Assembly (NCBI GenBank): GCA_949357655.1
Contig: CASHTG010000017.1
Coordinates: 372,001 to 436,000 of the forward strand
Reading direction: 5' to 3'
Source of the DNA: Parascedosporium putredinis
Lineage: Eukaryota; Ascomycota; Sordariomycetes; Microascales; Microascaceae
DNA length: 64,000 nt
This document shows, one piece after another, positions 47,991-59,900 of the stretch (position 1 is the stretch's first letter; every line of letters starts with the position of its first letter). Both the position numbers and the translations under genes were made by a program. The notes below the pieces were generated by a model that saw only the letters and a list, made by a program, of their open reading frames with translations, did no database searches and was not told the origin of the DNA.

Positions 47991-49974
47991 GGTGCAAATC
48001 TCACTCTGCATGGCCCTCAACCTTCTTCCTCCATGTTCATCATATTATATACACTAAAGAATTTTTCAATAAACTTCCCTTCTTGCTGGTGGGTTTGCTG
48101 GTTTCGACTGAGGTAGCGTCGCCGACCATTCTTCGAGAACGCTGTCCATCGTGCTAGTGCAACTCAAGGGCCCAGTAGTCTTTTCAGCCCCAACCGGGGA
48201 ATGGCAATGGCAAGGTGGCAATCAACCAACTACACTACGAAGTACCAGTCGTCTGTCGACCGAACTCGGATGTCCCCTCTCCGCGGGGTAATCCCTGTAA
48301 ACCCTCGTATCGTGGTCACTTTGCAAGCGGGAGGGCCAGGATGGCACAGGATGCAAGATGATGATAGCGGAATGCTAATTTTACTCTGGAAAGCAGATTC
48401 TTTCGAGCGTCAATAGTTCACGCGACCAGCGATACCAAATATTTGGTGCGTCAGTCTAATATTACCTGGAACTGAGTATCGATTAGAGGTACCGAGGTAT
48501 ACGCCAAAGAGCTCTCAAGGGACGGAGAGATCAATCGAGACAACCAAGCATTCTCGATTTATTATGAAGAAGAGAGAAGCCTTTTCGGGTCCAAACAGTC
48601 GCAAGCAGACTATTGACCCCGCCTTCATCAGCAAACACGCGTCCATCTGGTACCACACGCATCCACATGAGTAACCGCGACAGCGGGTGGACCATCAATG
48701 GATGCACATGGGTCTCAAGAAGCGGGTGTCGTTGATGGTGCACGACCAAGTGAGAGGGAAAAGACCATCAGCGCCCAACGAAACTACTTGTGATCTGGCC
48801 AGCTGCTCCTCTCTTTTTCCTCCCATCCTTCCAAGGAGCATCAGACCACTGGACGGGTGTAGCAGCTGCGCTTGAGGAAGAGACACGAATGTACACTACA
48901 TGGATCGATTGATGGATGCGTTGAAGACGGTGTCGGGATAATCCATCAATCCGACTGATGCGTTGGAGGCGCAGGAGCGCAACAAATGGCATTGCATTTT
49001 CCCTCCCTTGAATGCTTGAAGGCTGGGCAGCACCCGAATCCTTCCTTTGCTTGGGGAGAGTTCGATTGGGTGGTTTCGCTCCCACGAACTTCACGGACAA
49101 ATTGGCTGCTAAGAGTGAGCAGTCGTGTCACATTCGCTCCTCTTTCCCTCTGTCCCTTCAATGTTCAGTTTGCGAGCCCAGCCTGTGCTCTGTTGGTTGC
49201 AGCCCGGAAGGCAAGGCGTTCTTCCTCTTCGGTGTGCCAGTCCCCATCCATGCAGCTTCAGGATCAATTGACCCAACCTGGGACCTGGGAAAGGAAAAGT
49301 CCAAGAATACGAGACACTAATCAGATTTCGAGTTGAACCAAACCTCGATTGCCAGCGAGAATTAAACGGTACAGCCAACCACCGTCAATGGTACCGATTC
49401 TCTTCTCCGTATTTTACGTGCCCCACTAGTCCCCACCACCCCTGAAACCCCTTTTCCAAAATGGACTGCACTGGTGGCCACGCCCAGCCGAATCCACAGT
49501 TTTTTTCATTCCCGTGTTCGCCATCCCACTCGCTGCTTCTCGCATCTGATTGACGCAAGCGTTTCCTTTTCGCCCATTCCCCTTGAACGCCTACGATTTC
49601 TCCCTACCGCCGGTCTCCTTTTTCGAGACTAGTTGTCGCGTTGGAAGCTCTCCTCCCTAAATCGTGTGATCCCACATCCACCGTCCCATTTCTTCTCCCA
49701 CCAACCTCACACTTCCGCCCCTTTCCCAAGCGACTTTGTGTGTTGTGTCATGCACACGGAGCCAAGCCTGGCCGACTCGGGCTGTTAGAGACGCTTCTTC
49801 CTCTTCATCATCGCCACTTGGATTTCCCCCAACCCCAACATCCTCAACGCCGTATCTTTTCTCACCGGGCCGATTCTTCGGTTGCAGGTCCTTCTCTATC
49901 CTCTTCTTTTATTTTGCCTGTAGCCTTTGTTTTCCCTGATCTATAGTAACGGCCAAAGGTCTTTTGCCTTCGCC

Positions 49975-51629
49975 ATGGCTGTCATAACCTCGGCGCTGCG
50001 CCCACAACTTATGGGGGCGTCGCAACACATCACCAGAGTTCACATCCTGGTAGTATTTTCTCTAATCTTCACGTATGCCAACCCCAAGCCATACGCCTAC
50101 GTCTACTGGAGGTGCCATTTCTTGATTTTCTAACAGCGGCTCAACACAGATGGTTCATCGCCGGCATACTGCCACATTACACTCCCAATATACAGTCACA
50201 ACTCGCCAATGCGAGGCAAAAGATTCCCCAGCTCAAGGTCGACTGGAAAGTCGAGCAGGATCCCCGCGCAAAATGGAGCAGCCAAAAGGTTGCCCTGCTC
50301 ATCGAGCCCCGGCCGCTTCCCCACCTCGTCCCCCAAATCCTCCACATGATGGCCGTCGTGCCCCGGACTGGAGGTTCCTCTTCATCGGCTCTGAACTGAG
50401 CGTCATAAGCGTTGGCCGTGCCCATTCCATCAAGCACCAACAGATTGCCGGCAAGCTGGACCTCATGGTTCTCCCCGCCCCCTGGAGCATTGCAAGCAAG
50501 GAACACGTCTACCGCACCCTGACGGACCCTCGCTTCTACGACGAGTTCTTGCCAGGAATCGAGTGGATCTTGAAGTACGAAGCCGACAGCATCATGTGCG
50601 CCAACTCGGGCGAGAGCTTGAACGAATGGCTTGACTGGAGCTGGGCCGGTGCGCCAAGGTAAGCAGCTATTACCCACTAGGGAGATGGAGCGCGTCTTGC
50701 CAGCATGTTTTGGAAGTTGAAGATTCAACACCAGCATGTCGGTTTATCATGGTCAGCGGTAAATGGGCTAATCATTTTCTTTTGGTGTGGTTTTATAGGA
50801 GCCCCGACGACCGGTTCTCAGGCAATGGAGGCCTCTCGCTCCGTCGCGTCAGTGCCATCCAACAGGTACTAGGCTTTCAACAACGGTTCAACGATAGCGG
50901 CCCAGAGGATGAATGGTTCGGCAAGCGACTCTGGGTTCTTCCCAACCACAAGGTTGCTTCGGGGTCTGACGGTCGCCTTGCTGTAGAGGACGTCTACTTT
51001 GAGAATGCCATGGGCTACCACGTTCGCGAGGGTAAAGATACAAGGGATGAGGTTTGGAAGAGCTACGACCAACGCAAGAAGATCTTTGAATATTGCCCTG
51101 AACTGAGCATGATCATGGACATGAAGCTCGAGCGAGAGCGCTGCGACTGGGATACTAAGCAGACTCCACCCGAGGGCAAATCCGTTGACGAATGGGTAAG
51201 TTTGTATCTCTCTGTCTCTCCGTCTTGTTACTCTGACAGTACCGCGCACCCACTAACACGTTGGAATTACAGCAAGCGGAAATGAGGAAGAAGATGGAAG
51301 AGGAAGAAAAGAGAGCGGCCGACGCAAAGGTCGACGAGGAGAAGAAGAAGAATGCCGCATTGGCGGAAAAGGCGCAGCATGACGCGGAAGCAAAGAACAA
51401 GCTCGATGGGGGCGCGGAAAGCAGCGAGGAAGACCTCAAGAAGCTCGAGGAGGAGAAGAAGAAGCTCCAAGAGGCACTGCGGAAAATGAAGAATGGCGGA
51501 GACGACGGCGCCGAAAAGCCCAAGGAAACTCCGGCCGACGACCAATCCGCCAAAGATGAACCACCCCAGCCGAAGCCTGTCGCGGAAGCGCCTGCCAAAG
51601 AGAAGCCTGCCGAGGCCCCGGCCAGCTAA
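49975..51629 (+). CDS. DUF5672 protein with coiled-coil tail, copy 2
   Basis: 453 residues. Exons 49975-50072, 50150-50658, 50799-51195, 51273-51629. Joining exon 1 to exon 2 makes an uninterrupted signal anchor (VHILVVFSLIFTWFIAGIL, residues 22-40), which supports the first splice. The DUF5672 region parallels copy 1: KVALLIEPRPLPHLVPQILH, MAVVPPDWRFLFIGSE, ILKYEADSIMCANSGES, WAGAP, GNGGLSLRRVS and GPEDEWFGKRL. Exon 4 (residues 336-453) is absent from copy 1: a Lys/Glu/Ala-rich coiled coil beginning QAEMRKKMEEEEKRAADAK, then a Pro/Lys/Glu-rich end. One frame break near 50363 (CCCC lost one C, by comparison with copy 1). Repaired, the length is exactly 454 codons. Introns use GTATGC, GTAAGC and GTAAGT donors, two with TAAC branch sites. 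Function uncharacterised; a Golgi-lumen transferase role is inference. Confidence 0.88.
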
Positions 51630-52328
51630 ACGCGCCACGCACGATCCAAATCATTAACAGGCCTGTTTTTCCTCTCAGCTCTGCTTGGCGAGACTTGTTC
51701 CCCACATCTCGCGTAAGCATGAGCGTGTAATGCGCCTCTGCTACCCGCAGAAGCTTTCGCCAGAGCCTGATCAAGCCCGAAACCCGGCAATCTTTTGACC
51801 TTTTTTTTTTCACCACTTCTACATGTTTTACACTTTTTTTTTCTTGTTTTTCAGATGAATCAAGGGCTCGGATGAATATCTGGATCGAGCCCCTGGGTCG
51901 GCGTTTTTCAAGATGTGTGTACGTGGGTGAATCAGTTTTCTTTTTTTTTTTTCCAACGAGGAGTTGGTCTCTACTTGATCCTTGGTGGGGTTTTCACTTG
52001 AGGGCGGGGAGGAGGGTTCTCGTTGAATGCATGTTGACCGTGAGGGGATATGTACCAAAGATTACTTCCACTTCTTGTATTATAGCGGCATCTAGTTCCA
52101 GATAAAACGGATTCGACTACTTTTTTTTTTTCAAACCCTTGCTGTGTCATGCTTGGGCTCTTCCGTGCCGTTCCCAACGCTACCCACTATCCGAAGCGAG
52201 GAGTGAAATTCATAAGGCGCATAAAAGGTTGACAGCATCTTGGTAACAGGCTTTGATAGAGAACTCCTACAGGCTTCAAGTAGGGACGGGCGGCATGTAG
52301 AAAAACAAAAGGGCTTCATAGAACCACT
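51630..52328. other. Convergent 3' region DUF5672 copy 2 / M18 peptidase
   Basis: A 700-bp tail-to-tail spacer with several T runs (51801-51810, 51834-51842, 51940-51952, 52121-52132), consistent with 3' UTRs. No gene seen. Confidence 0.5.
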
Positions 52329-54157
52329 CTAATCTACGACAATGACATTCTCCTCGAGGTCGCTATAGGACTCGTAAAAGGACCTGAAGAGGTCGACGGC
52401 GTGCTTTACATCATAGGTACCGCCCGTCTCGCGGATGCTGTGCATGCTGAGCTGAGGGTTACCGAGGTCCAGCGTGCGGACACCCATCTTGGCGCTGAGC
52501 ATGGGGCCAATAGTGGAGCCGCAGGGCGAGTCGTTGCGGACGACAAAGAGTTGGAGAGGCACTTCAGCGCGGCGAGCGCATTCCTGAACGAGAGCGATGC
52601 CGGGCGAGTTGGTGGCGTAGCGCTGGTTGGCGTTGACCTTGATCACGGTCCCCTTGTTCATGAGGGGGCGATGGTCCGACTCGTACTTGCCGGCGTAGTT
52701 GGGGTGGACGGAGTGGGCCATATCGGCGGAGATGAGGAAGGACCGCGCAAGAGTCTGCTCGAAAGCGGCGGCGGTGTCGGACTCGGGCTCCAGGGGGTCC
52801 GAGTCGGACTCGGAGGCAAAGGCCTGGGTCACGCCCTTGACGGCGGCGAGGCGGCGAAGGACGGAGGGGAGGAAACTGGAGTTGGCGCCCTGGGCAGACG
52901 TGGAGCCAATCTCCTCGTGGTCAAAGCAGGCGGCGAGGCGGATGCTGTGATCCTCCTTGAGAGAGGCGTCGCTCGCGGACTCGAGGAGGGCGACAATGGT
53001 GCAGTACGTCATGTTGAGGTTGTCGAGGCGGGCAGAGAAGATGAATTCGTCGTTGAGGCCGCCAAGGCACGAGGCTTGGGTGTCGAAAAGCAGCATCTCG
53101 AAATCGACAATCTCGGAGGGGAGACGCCGGCCTTTTCGGCGATCAGATCGACGATGTGGGGGTGGTGGCGCTCGGCGACGGCGGCCAAGGGCGCAAAGAG
53201 CTTCTCTTCCTCCGCAGGGGTGGAGCTCTCCGTGTCGGCCTTGTTCAGCTCGGCCTCGACGAGGCCGGCTATGGGGAAGAGCTCAGTCTCCTTGTTTGGG
53301 TCGAAGTTGGCGGAACGGTCGAGGTGGATGGCCAGGGTGGGGATGCGGAGCACGGGCTTATCGATTTTGACGAGACGGGGCACGATTTCTCCAGAAGGGG
53401 TCTTGACGAGCACGCGTCCGGCAACTCCAAGGTCGCGATCAAACCAGCTGTGCCAGATGCCGCCGCCGTAGGTCTCGACACCGACCTGCATGAAGCCGTT
53501 ATTGGTCTTCTTGCTCACGGGCTTGAACCGCAGACAGGGGAATCGGTATGGGCGCCGACCATGGCGATGGGGCTGCCGGGGCGCCACTTGCTGCCGACGG
53601 CGAAGGCAATAATGGACGAGGCATTGCGGGTTATGAAGTACTTGCCGCCGGGCTTGATCTCGGATACCCAGGGTCCTTTTCGCGGATATGGGTGAAGCCG
53701 GCCTTTTGGAGTCGGGAGACGGCGGAGGCGACGGCATGATAAGCTATCAGGCGACAGTCGCGGGGTCAGTATTTTGTGAAGCGGGTAAACGGATGCACAC
53801 AAGTCATAACACAATAATCAATATCATAGGAATAGACCACTGGAGATGGAGATGGGGATGTTGGTGGGATGTGTTTTTGGGGGTTTCTTGGGGGCTTCTT
53901 GGGGGCAAGCTAAGCTGTCGTCGATCGACACAGCCAGCTCGAAGGAGGGGAGGCATACGTGTGGGGGAGTCGTTGACAAAGCGGACAAAGTCCTTGGCAA
54001 CCTCGAGGCCGGACATGTTAGAGACAGAGGTAGCGGAGGCGGCGGCAACGTTGGTGGGAGCTGTTGCGACGAAGCGAGTCTGTGCAAGCGTCCGTTGGGG
54101 CAAGGAAGAAGCTACCGGGCGATAGACCATCAGGAGGATTGATGATCTCTGGAGCAT
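52329..54157 (-). CDS. M18 aspartyl aminopeptidase
   Basis: About 538 residues; removes N-terminal Asp or Glu from peptides with a di-zinc site (DNPEP/yeast Ape4 type). Exons 54157-53959 and 53743-52329; the 215-nt intron joins FVNDSPT to [17 protein letters not shown]. Zinc and catalytic marks in order: His in GAHTDSP (about 129), Asp in RLDNLNM, the Glu pair in HEEIGS (about 343), Asp in [16 protein letters not shown] and the last His in QLSMHSIRE (about 501). Three breaks, each explained by one C lost: near 53670 (KDPWVSEI), 53540 (DSPCLRFKP) and 53118 ([10 protein letters not shown]). Repaired, it is exactly 539 codons. Two possible starts: ATG 54157 gives an extra 47 residues rich in Arg, Ser and Ala like a mitochondrial presequence; ATG 54016 ([11 protein letters not shown]) gives the usual cytosolic enzyme. 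Confidence 0.92.
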
Positions 54158-55027
54158 CTAGAATGGAGGGGAGGGGTTGGCCAGTGTGGGAGATACAAAA
54201 AACAACAAAGGTTACGGAGGGGTGATGTGGCTTGCTGGCGGTGCGGGATGTTTTCCTGCTTGGGCTCAGGTGTTCCTTTCAATGGGGGCAGACACGGCTT
54301 CTGAGGCAGCTGGAGGTGTGGAGTGCAGGTGACACTGCAGCTTAATGGGCCAGACGCGATTGTGTGGCGGCAAACACCGGGAGCAATGAATGCTATTATC
54401 AGAGACCAGAAACTGGCAGTTGAACAGCTCAGTCAGTACCTTCCCGAAAAGAAAAGTGGGTTGCTAACCCCGCCGACTCCACACCAATCCAAAACTCGCA
54501 GCAGTGGCAGGTTCAATCAAGTACGAAGTACATGCTTGATGTCAATTCCCAATTGATCTGTCAAACGGCCAAGTAAAGCTGCTACCTTCAATTGACTCTT
54601 TTTGAGCCATCCTGCGATTTCTCGGGGCCGCCATGGCGACAAGCAAAATAACCTCAGTACAGCAATCCAGGTGGTTGAATCTACGTGAACATGGCGAGAA
54701 ACGAATTTTTCAAGCAAAATGTGAGATATCTGGGCGAGCAAGCGCATAATAATTCAATAGAACAAGCAAAACTATCCACTACTTGGTATCTCTAGCAACA
54801 AACTCACCGGCGGGAACTCATAAAGCGCCGCCAAAGGTATAACAAACAAGGAAAGTGATGGCAGAAGAAGGTGGAGGTCGGGTGAAAGATGAGGAACAGA
54901 GAGCACGGGGCCGCAACGGAGAAAAGAAGTTGTTCCGAAATCCCACACAACCTCTGCCCTGCTTCCCTAACTAGACGCCCGGAGCCTAAATGCTATACTT
55001 AAAACCCTTTTCTTCACCCCATCAGGT
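54158..55027. other. Spacer between M18 gene and sugar permease
   Basis: Both flanking genes are on the minus strand, so this is the M18 promoter and the permease 3' region. No gene recognised. Confidence 0.5.
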
Positions 55028-56935
55028 TCAAGCAGTGGCATCTCCACCTTTCGTGACGGCGGTGCTAACAGCCTTGTCCATGGTCTGGGCATCCGTCTTG
55101 TAGGACTTGAAGTGCCTGGCGGGGACGCGCTTCATGAACATTTCGTCGAGCTCTTCATAGGACCTGTGCCTAGTCTCGGGCTGGTACCACCAGATGAAGG
55201 CGATACAGGGGAAGCAGAGGCCGCCAAAGATGAACCCGAGCTTGCCACCGAGGTTGGCCTTATCCGGGTTGAAGAGGTAGGGGAGAACGAAGCTCAGAAG
55301 ACGCCGAAGAGAGAGTTGACAGCAACACCGATGGAGAAGGTCTTGACCCTGAGACGAGCGGTGGCGGTCTCGGTCAAGCAAGTGTAAGCCGTCGCGCCGA
55401 TGGTGACGTTGTACAGGAAGCAGTAGATGAGGATCATGGCAACTGCGCCCTTGAGCATAGCCGCAGTGCCGCCGACCGCGAGGCCGCCCATGACCCAGAG
55501 GACAACGGTCAAGATGCAGGTGCCGTACAGTGTCAGATCGCGACGGCCAGTCTTGTCAATAAGGTACCACGAAATCATGTTGCCAACCATGGACAAGACC
55601 TGCTGGATCACCTGGAGCTTGAACGACATTTCCGTGCTGAAGCCCGCTAGCTGAGCATAGTAGGTCGAGTACGAGGCCGCAAAGACGATACCGGTGAACT
55701 GCTGCACAACCATGGGAGCGATGGAGACGATGGTGCGGCGGAGGTTAGAGGAGCGGAAGCACTCGGCATACGTGACACCCTCCGTCTCCTGCTTCACTTC
55801 TTCCAGCGTATTCTTGATGGCCGCAACTCGCTTCACATCTCTTCCGCTCTCCGCGGTGTAGCCAAGGCGGTGGAGTGACTTGAGAGCCCGCTCTTCGTGG
55901 CCGCGGCTGAGGAGCCACCAGGGAGACCTGAACCACTCATGATTAGCGCTCTAGGACAAACACGCCAACATAGATAGTCTCGGTGTGGGAGCACCGCCGC
56001 TGTCGATTGGGGACGGTAAACCTACTCAGGCATGAAGAAGACAAGGATGGCGGCGATGGTGGCGAAGCCGTACTGAGCGCAAAGATGGAGCGGTACGACC
56101 ACCTGTCGCCGGTGTTGCCCTCCCAGTTGACGATGAGGGCGACGGTGAACGGACCAAGGGTGAAGGAAAGGGCGATCAAGCAGGTCATGAGACCTCGTAG
56201 AGCTAGAGGGACGATCTAAATAGAACGAGGAGAGAGTATACGTTAGTTTTGGTGGTGATTGTATCCCGCGCGTGCCAGCAGAGACGGCGGGAACCGTCAA
56301 CAACGTCGGGAGCTAAGACGAGCCGAGCTTACCTCGCCAATATAAGAACCCGCAACGGTCTGGAGGATACCGGTCGCGAAACCATTCAAGAACTTTCCGC
56401 CGAAGAACATTTCGTTGGTCGTGGAGACGAACTCTAGACTGATGGCACCAAAGGACACGACGAGCGCAATCATGATCGAGTTTCGGCGGCCGATCCAGTC
56501 CGCAATCTGACCAGCAATCAGGGCTCCGAAGAATTGCCTATTTCAAAGCCGCGATGCGTTAGCTTGGTGAGTTTTATGCGAGGAGGCAACAAGGGCCGCA
56601 AGATCTGGAAAGGGAGGGGGTTAAACGCACGATGCACCGGGAGCGCCCTGGAAAGCAGCCTGCCATTCGGCAGACAACACATAGTTTCCCTCATAATAAG
56701 TTCCAAAGTCCTTTCGGAACTGAGGGATACCGACAACGATGCCAGCAGCCTGGTTCTCGAAGCTGACGAGAAGGATGGTCCAGATGCCAAAGAGGCACCA
56801 GAAGAACGACCAGGGGTTGTTCTTGATGGCCTGCCACTTGGTGCTGTCGCGCTCTTCTTGGTTCGCCACGTGGGCTAACTGTTGATCGGCGCTGTCAATG
56901 TGAAGGGCGGTCTTGGGATCCTTTTCGGAATCCAT
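55028..56935 (-). CDS. MFS sugar permease, alpha-glucoside (maltose) type
   Basis: About 533 residues, a proton-coupled 12-helix sugar transporter of the plasma membrane. Start MDSEKDPKTALHIDSADQQL (ATG 56935). The polar N-terminus reads into NNPWSFFWCLFGIWTILLVS (helix 1), as in fungal alpha-glucoside permeases. Marks: QIADWIGRRN (loop 2-3), PESPWWLLSRG (after helix 6), VVQQFTGIVFAASYSTYYAQ (helix 7), DKTGRRD (loop 8-9) and PETRHRSYEELDEMF after helix 12. Introns: 56538-56630, 56216-56332, 55928-56025. Breaks near 56075 (IFAAQYGFA) and near 55298 (one G lost in the Trp codon of VFWSFVLPYL). With both repaired it has exactly 534 codons. Maltose, isomaltose or trehalose-like sugars are the family's substrates; the specificity here is unknown. 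No alpha-glucosidase gene or MAL regulator lies nearby. Confidence 0.9.
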
Positions 56936-59900
56936 GGTGACACGACAGAGGAAAAAGTAGAGGGAAACAGAGAGAAAAGAAGCCCCTTGGCGTGTAACGA
57001 AACAGAGATGAGACTGGATTGCTACTCCTGCAGTCCAAGGTGGAAAGATGTGCTTGTCAGAGGGCGTTAGATGAGTGATCGGAGCCAAGCATCAAGTTGA
57101 CACCGGAGGCATGGACACGATATATATTTCTTCTTTGAGGTGCGAGATGTTCGTGGCCCGTGTTTCTCCAACTTCCCCAGATCTACGATGCGGGTGGAGG
57201 CTAACCAAGAACACGGGTTGCCCCAAAGTGATGAGAGCCTCCACTTGCCTAATTGACATTCCCCAGTTATGACCTCCTCCACATTCCCCAGGTTCATGGT
57301 CTGATGGGGGTCCAAAAGTCAAATAAAAAATCCGGGGGTCTAAGGGGCCAAGACGGTGCGGAGAAGAGGACTGGAGTGAGCCATTGGGGAAGGGGGGCTT
57401 CGAATTTCCTAATTCGCATCGCCCTTCAACTGCAACTCTCTTTCTAGCAAAGACTGCCGAGTGATACTAGCTCCTGTCTCATACCAAGGCCCGACGCCCT
57501 CCTTTCTCTATGACTCTCCAAAGAGGTGGAAAGGGGAGAAGGGGGGAGCGAGGTGGACCTTGGCAAGACGACGATACCACGGCCGGAGACTGGACCATGC
57601 AGCAGCATTGGCCGGGAGTAGCCAGCTTCGATTCGAACGAGCTAAAAGTCCGACCGACCCATCGGAAGTCCCATTGCCTGATTCGGCCGCCCACCCAACC
57701 GCCCTGGATGGCGGGCAGTCGCAGGGCCAGACTCTCTCATTTCGGTCTAGTCCGGGCCCTAGAATCAATAGGCCTGAATTTCGTCGTCCCCCAACTGCCG
57801 CCCCTTTGATGCGTTTCCCTTCTTCGAAATGGACGTGGACGGCTGACGGGGCGCGTCAGATTCCCACGCTTGGTTAGGCCAGCCTGAGATGCGTCCATGG
57901 CACGACCTGGCCGGGTTTGCCCAGCAGGGGAGGCAAAGGGAATCTCCTCTCTGCCGTCCCTGAGATGCCTCGTCCACGAGGGAAATCGCCGGCCCGCGCT
58001 CCTTTTAGTCTCAAAAGAACATCTCTGATCACGCCTGCATGGCCCTCCCTCCCTCCCTCCCTCCCATGTACTTAACTTGTATGCATGGCGTTCTGGTTTG
58101 GCTTGGTCCCTCCACCTCCCACCTCAAATCTCCCTTGGAAGCAATCATTCGATGAGACGTCCAAAACGCACTTGACCACTCGTGTGGAGAAATCTCGCAA
58201 AATCTCCTCCACCCCCGATCGATTTGAAGATCTCCTTGTCGCCCCAGACCGGCGCGATCCCACTTCACCCCGCCCTTATGGACGAGCTAGACCCTCATCT
58301 AGTATGGTCTCCCACGACGAACACCCGATGATTCTCCATTAGGAAACTCAGTGGACCCTCCCTTTGATCAGCTCGAAGGTCCCTTGAACCCCGTGTGCCT
58401 TGACTGTAAGCGTATTAGCGGCAACCCCGAGGTCGGGAAGCTCCCACTCGACTATCGTCGGTGCTTCGCTGTCTCGCCTGTCAGGTTTACGAAGCGCGGG
58501 CTCTATTCTTTTCCTAATACGAAAATTAAATACAAGTTGATTTTTTTTCACCTTCCTCTTCATCTGGGCCCGGCGCTTTATGGATGGCTCAACAATCCGC
58601 CCACCCGTTATCGGAAGCCGGCATCTCTTTCTTCTCTGGCTTCCATCTTTCAGTTTTTTTCTTGTCTCTAACTACGTCTTTCTCTGTCTTTGCTATCTTA
58701 TGCATCTAGCCTGGGCGAACCCTCAGTGTATACGGATGAGACTTGCTTTCTTATGTGGTGCCTCTTAGACGGGCCCCTCGTATGACCATGACAAATACCA
58801 GTACAGGTGGGTGACACGATATCATCCGTCATGTCTTGGATTGGAGAAAGACGGCGCTCTACGATTCATGATCCCTGACAAGAGGTTTGTGTGGGCTCCT
58901 CGACTTATATCTCTCGTCCTACTCTCGAACGAAACAGCTGACCTCAATTAGCAGCAGTGCAAGGCTATCTTGTCCCTGGGACATCGCACGATGCTCGCCC
59001 CTTTACGTCCAACCCGTGAAAGATTTCAAGCGCCTACAAGACTTATGGATAGTATGTCTTTGGCTTGACGTGGATGGGGGCCGATCGAAGAGCAAGAGAT
59101 ATCTCCCTATACCTTGCTGACGGGCATCACTTTCTGCTGTCGAGCCGAACGAGGTCTCAGATGCCTAAAGGGCGAGCATGTTGTCAACCATGCAATGCCA
59201 TTCAAATTGCCATCATGCGTCTTTAACAGGCATCCCTAAAGTCTCTCACGAGAGGATCTCCCGGATTCATCCCTGCCGATTGCTTTGTAGGGGAAGCCCT
59301 AGACCCCTATAGGTACCCAAACTGAGGTAGGCGGGGCGCGATGAGCCATATCTATGATATATATCCATCTCTAGATCCATTCAATCCCTGTTCGCGGATG
59401 GGCGCAGGCTACCCCTCGTTGACCCTCTTTACTCCTGGAGGACGGGGTTCCGTTGCCCGATCAGAGGATGAAGAAGCCTTGCCTGACGTAGAGACGTATA
59501 TCACCTACTTCGGACGGGAATAGTTCTGCCAGAATGCTGAAAGGCGATACTTGCAGAGCTTTGGGTTCTGGAAGCGTCCAGGTTGAGGAATGAACAGCCT
59601 ACACCAGCATTCTGGAAAATGTGCCGGCCATGAGACCTGGCTCAGGGGCATCGGGTCTAGAAGAATCTTGCATCGCCTTTTGAGAGCCCTATCATCAGCA
59701 CCGTCGTGATGTATCCTGCGTCCCAAAGCCGCCTTTAACAGTGGATCGTCTCCGATATGAGTGCTCTCCTCCCTTACGCCGGGCCACTTGACTCCCCAAC
59801 GCCCAACTAGAGGGCATACCCGAGAAGGAGTTCGAGAAAATGCATTAGGCTCATCGCGGTCTACTTATCCACCTTCTATTTACTAAGATGCGGAGATCGT

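Larger units (their letters stand above)
45383..49974. other. Gene-poor spacer between the two DUF5672 genes
   Basis: A 4.6-kb head-to-head spacer between the paralogues. A 298-codon ATG frame (45663-46559) is listed separately. The rest holds a T20 run (46821-46840), a CT-rich block (47225-47310), a G-rich block (47962-47990) and a CT-rich leader before the second gene (about 49500-49960). No other gene recognised. Confidence 0.45.

Noticed and set aside
52401..53471. 356-codon open frame on the + strand
   Set aside because: Antisense shadow of the M18 aminopeptidase; GC-rich codon bias opens the opposite frame. No domain of its own.
1071..56935. Pseudogenes or programmed frameshifting as the cause of the frame breaks
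   Set aside because: Breaks hit essential single-copy genes as often as others, sit at different homopolymers without a shared slippery site or stem-loop, and no in-frame stops or missing catalytic residues accompany them.
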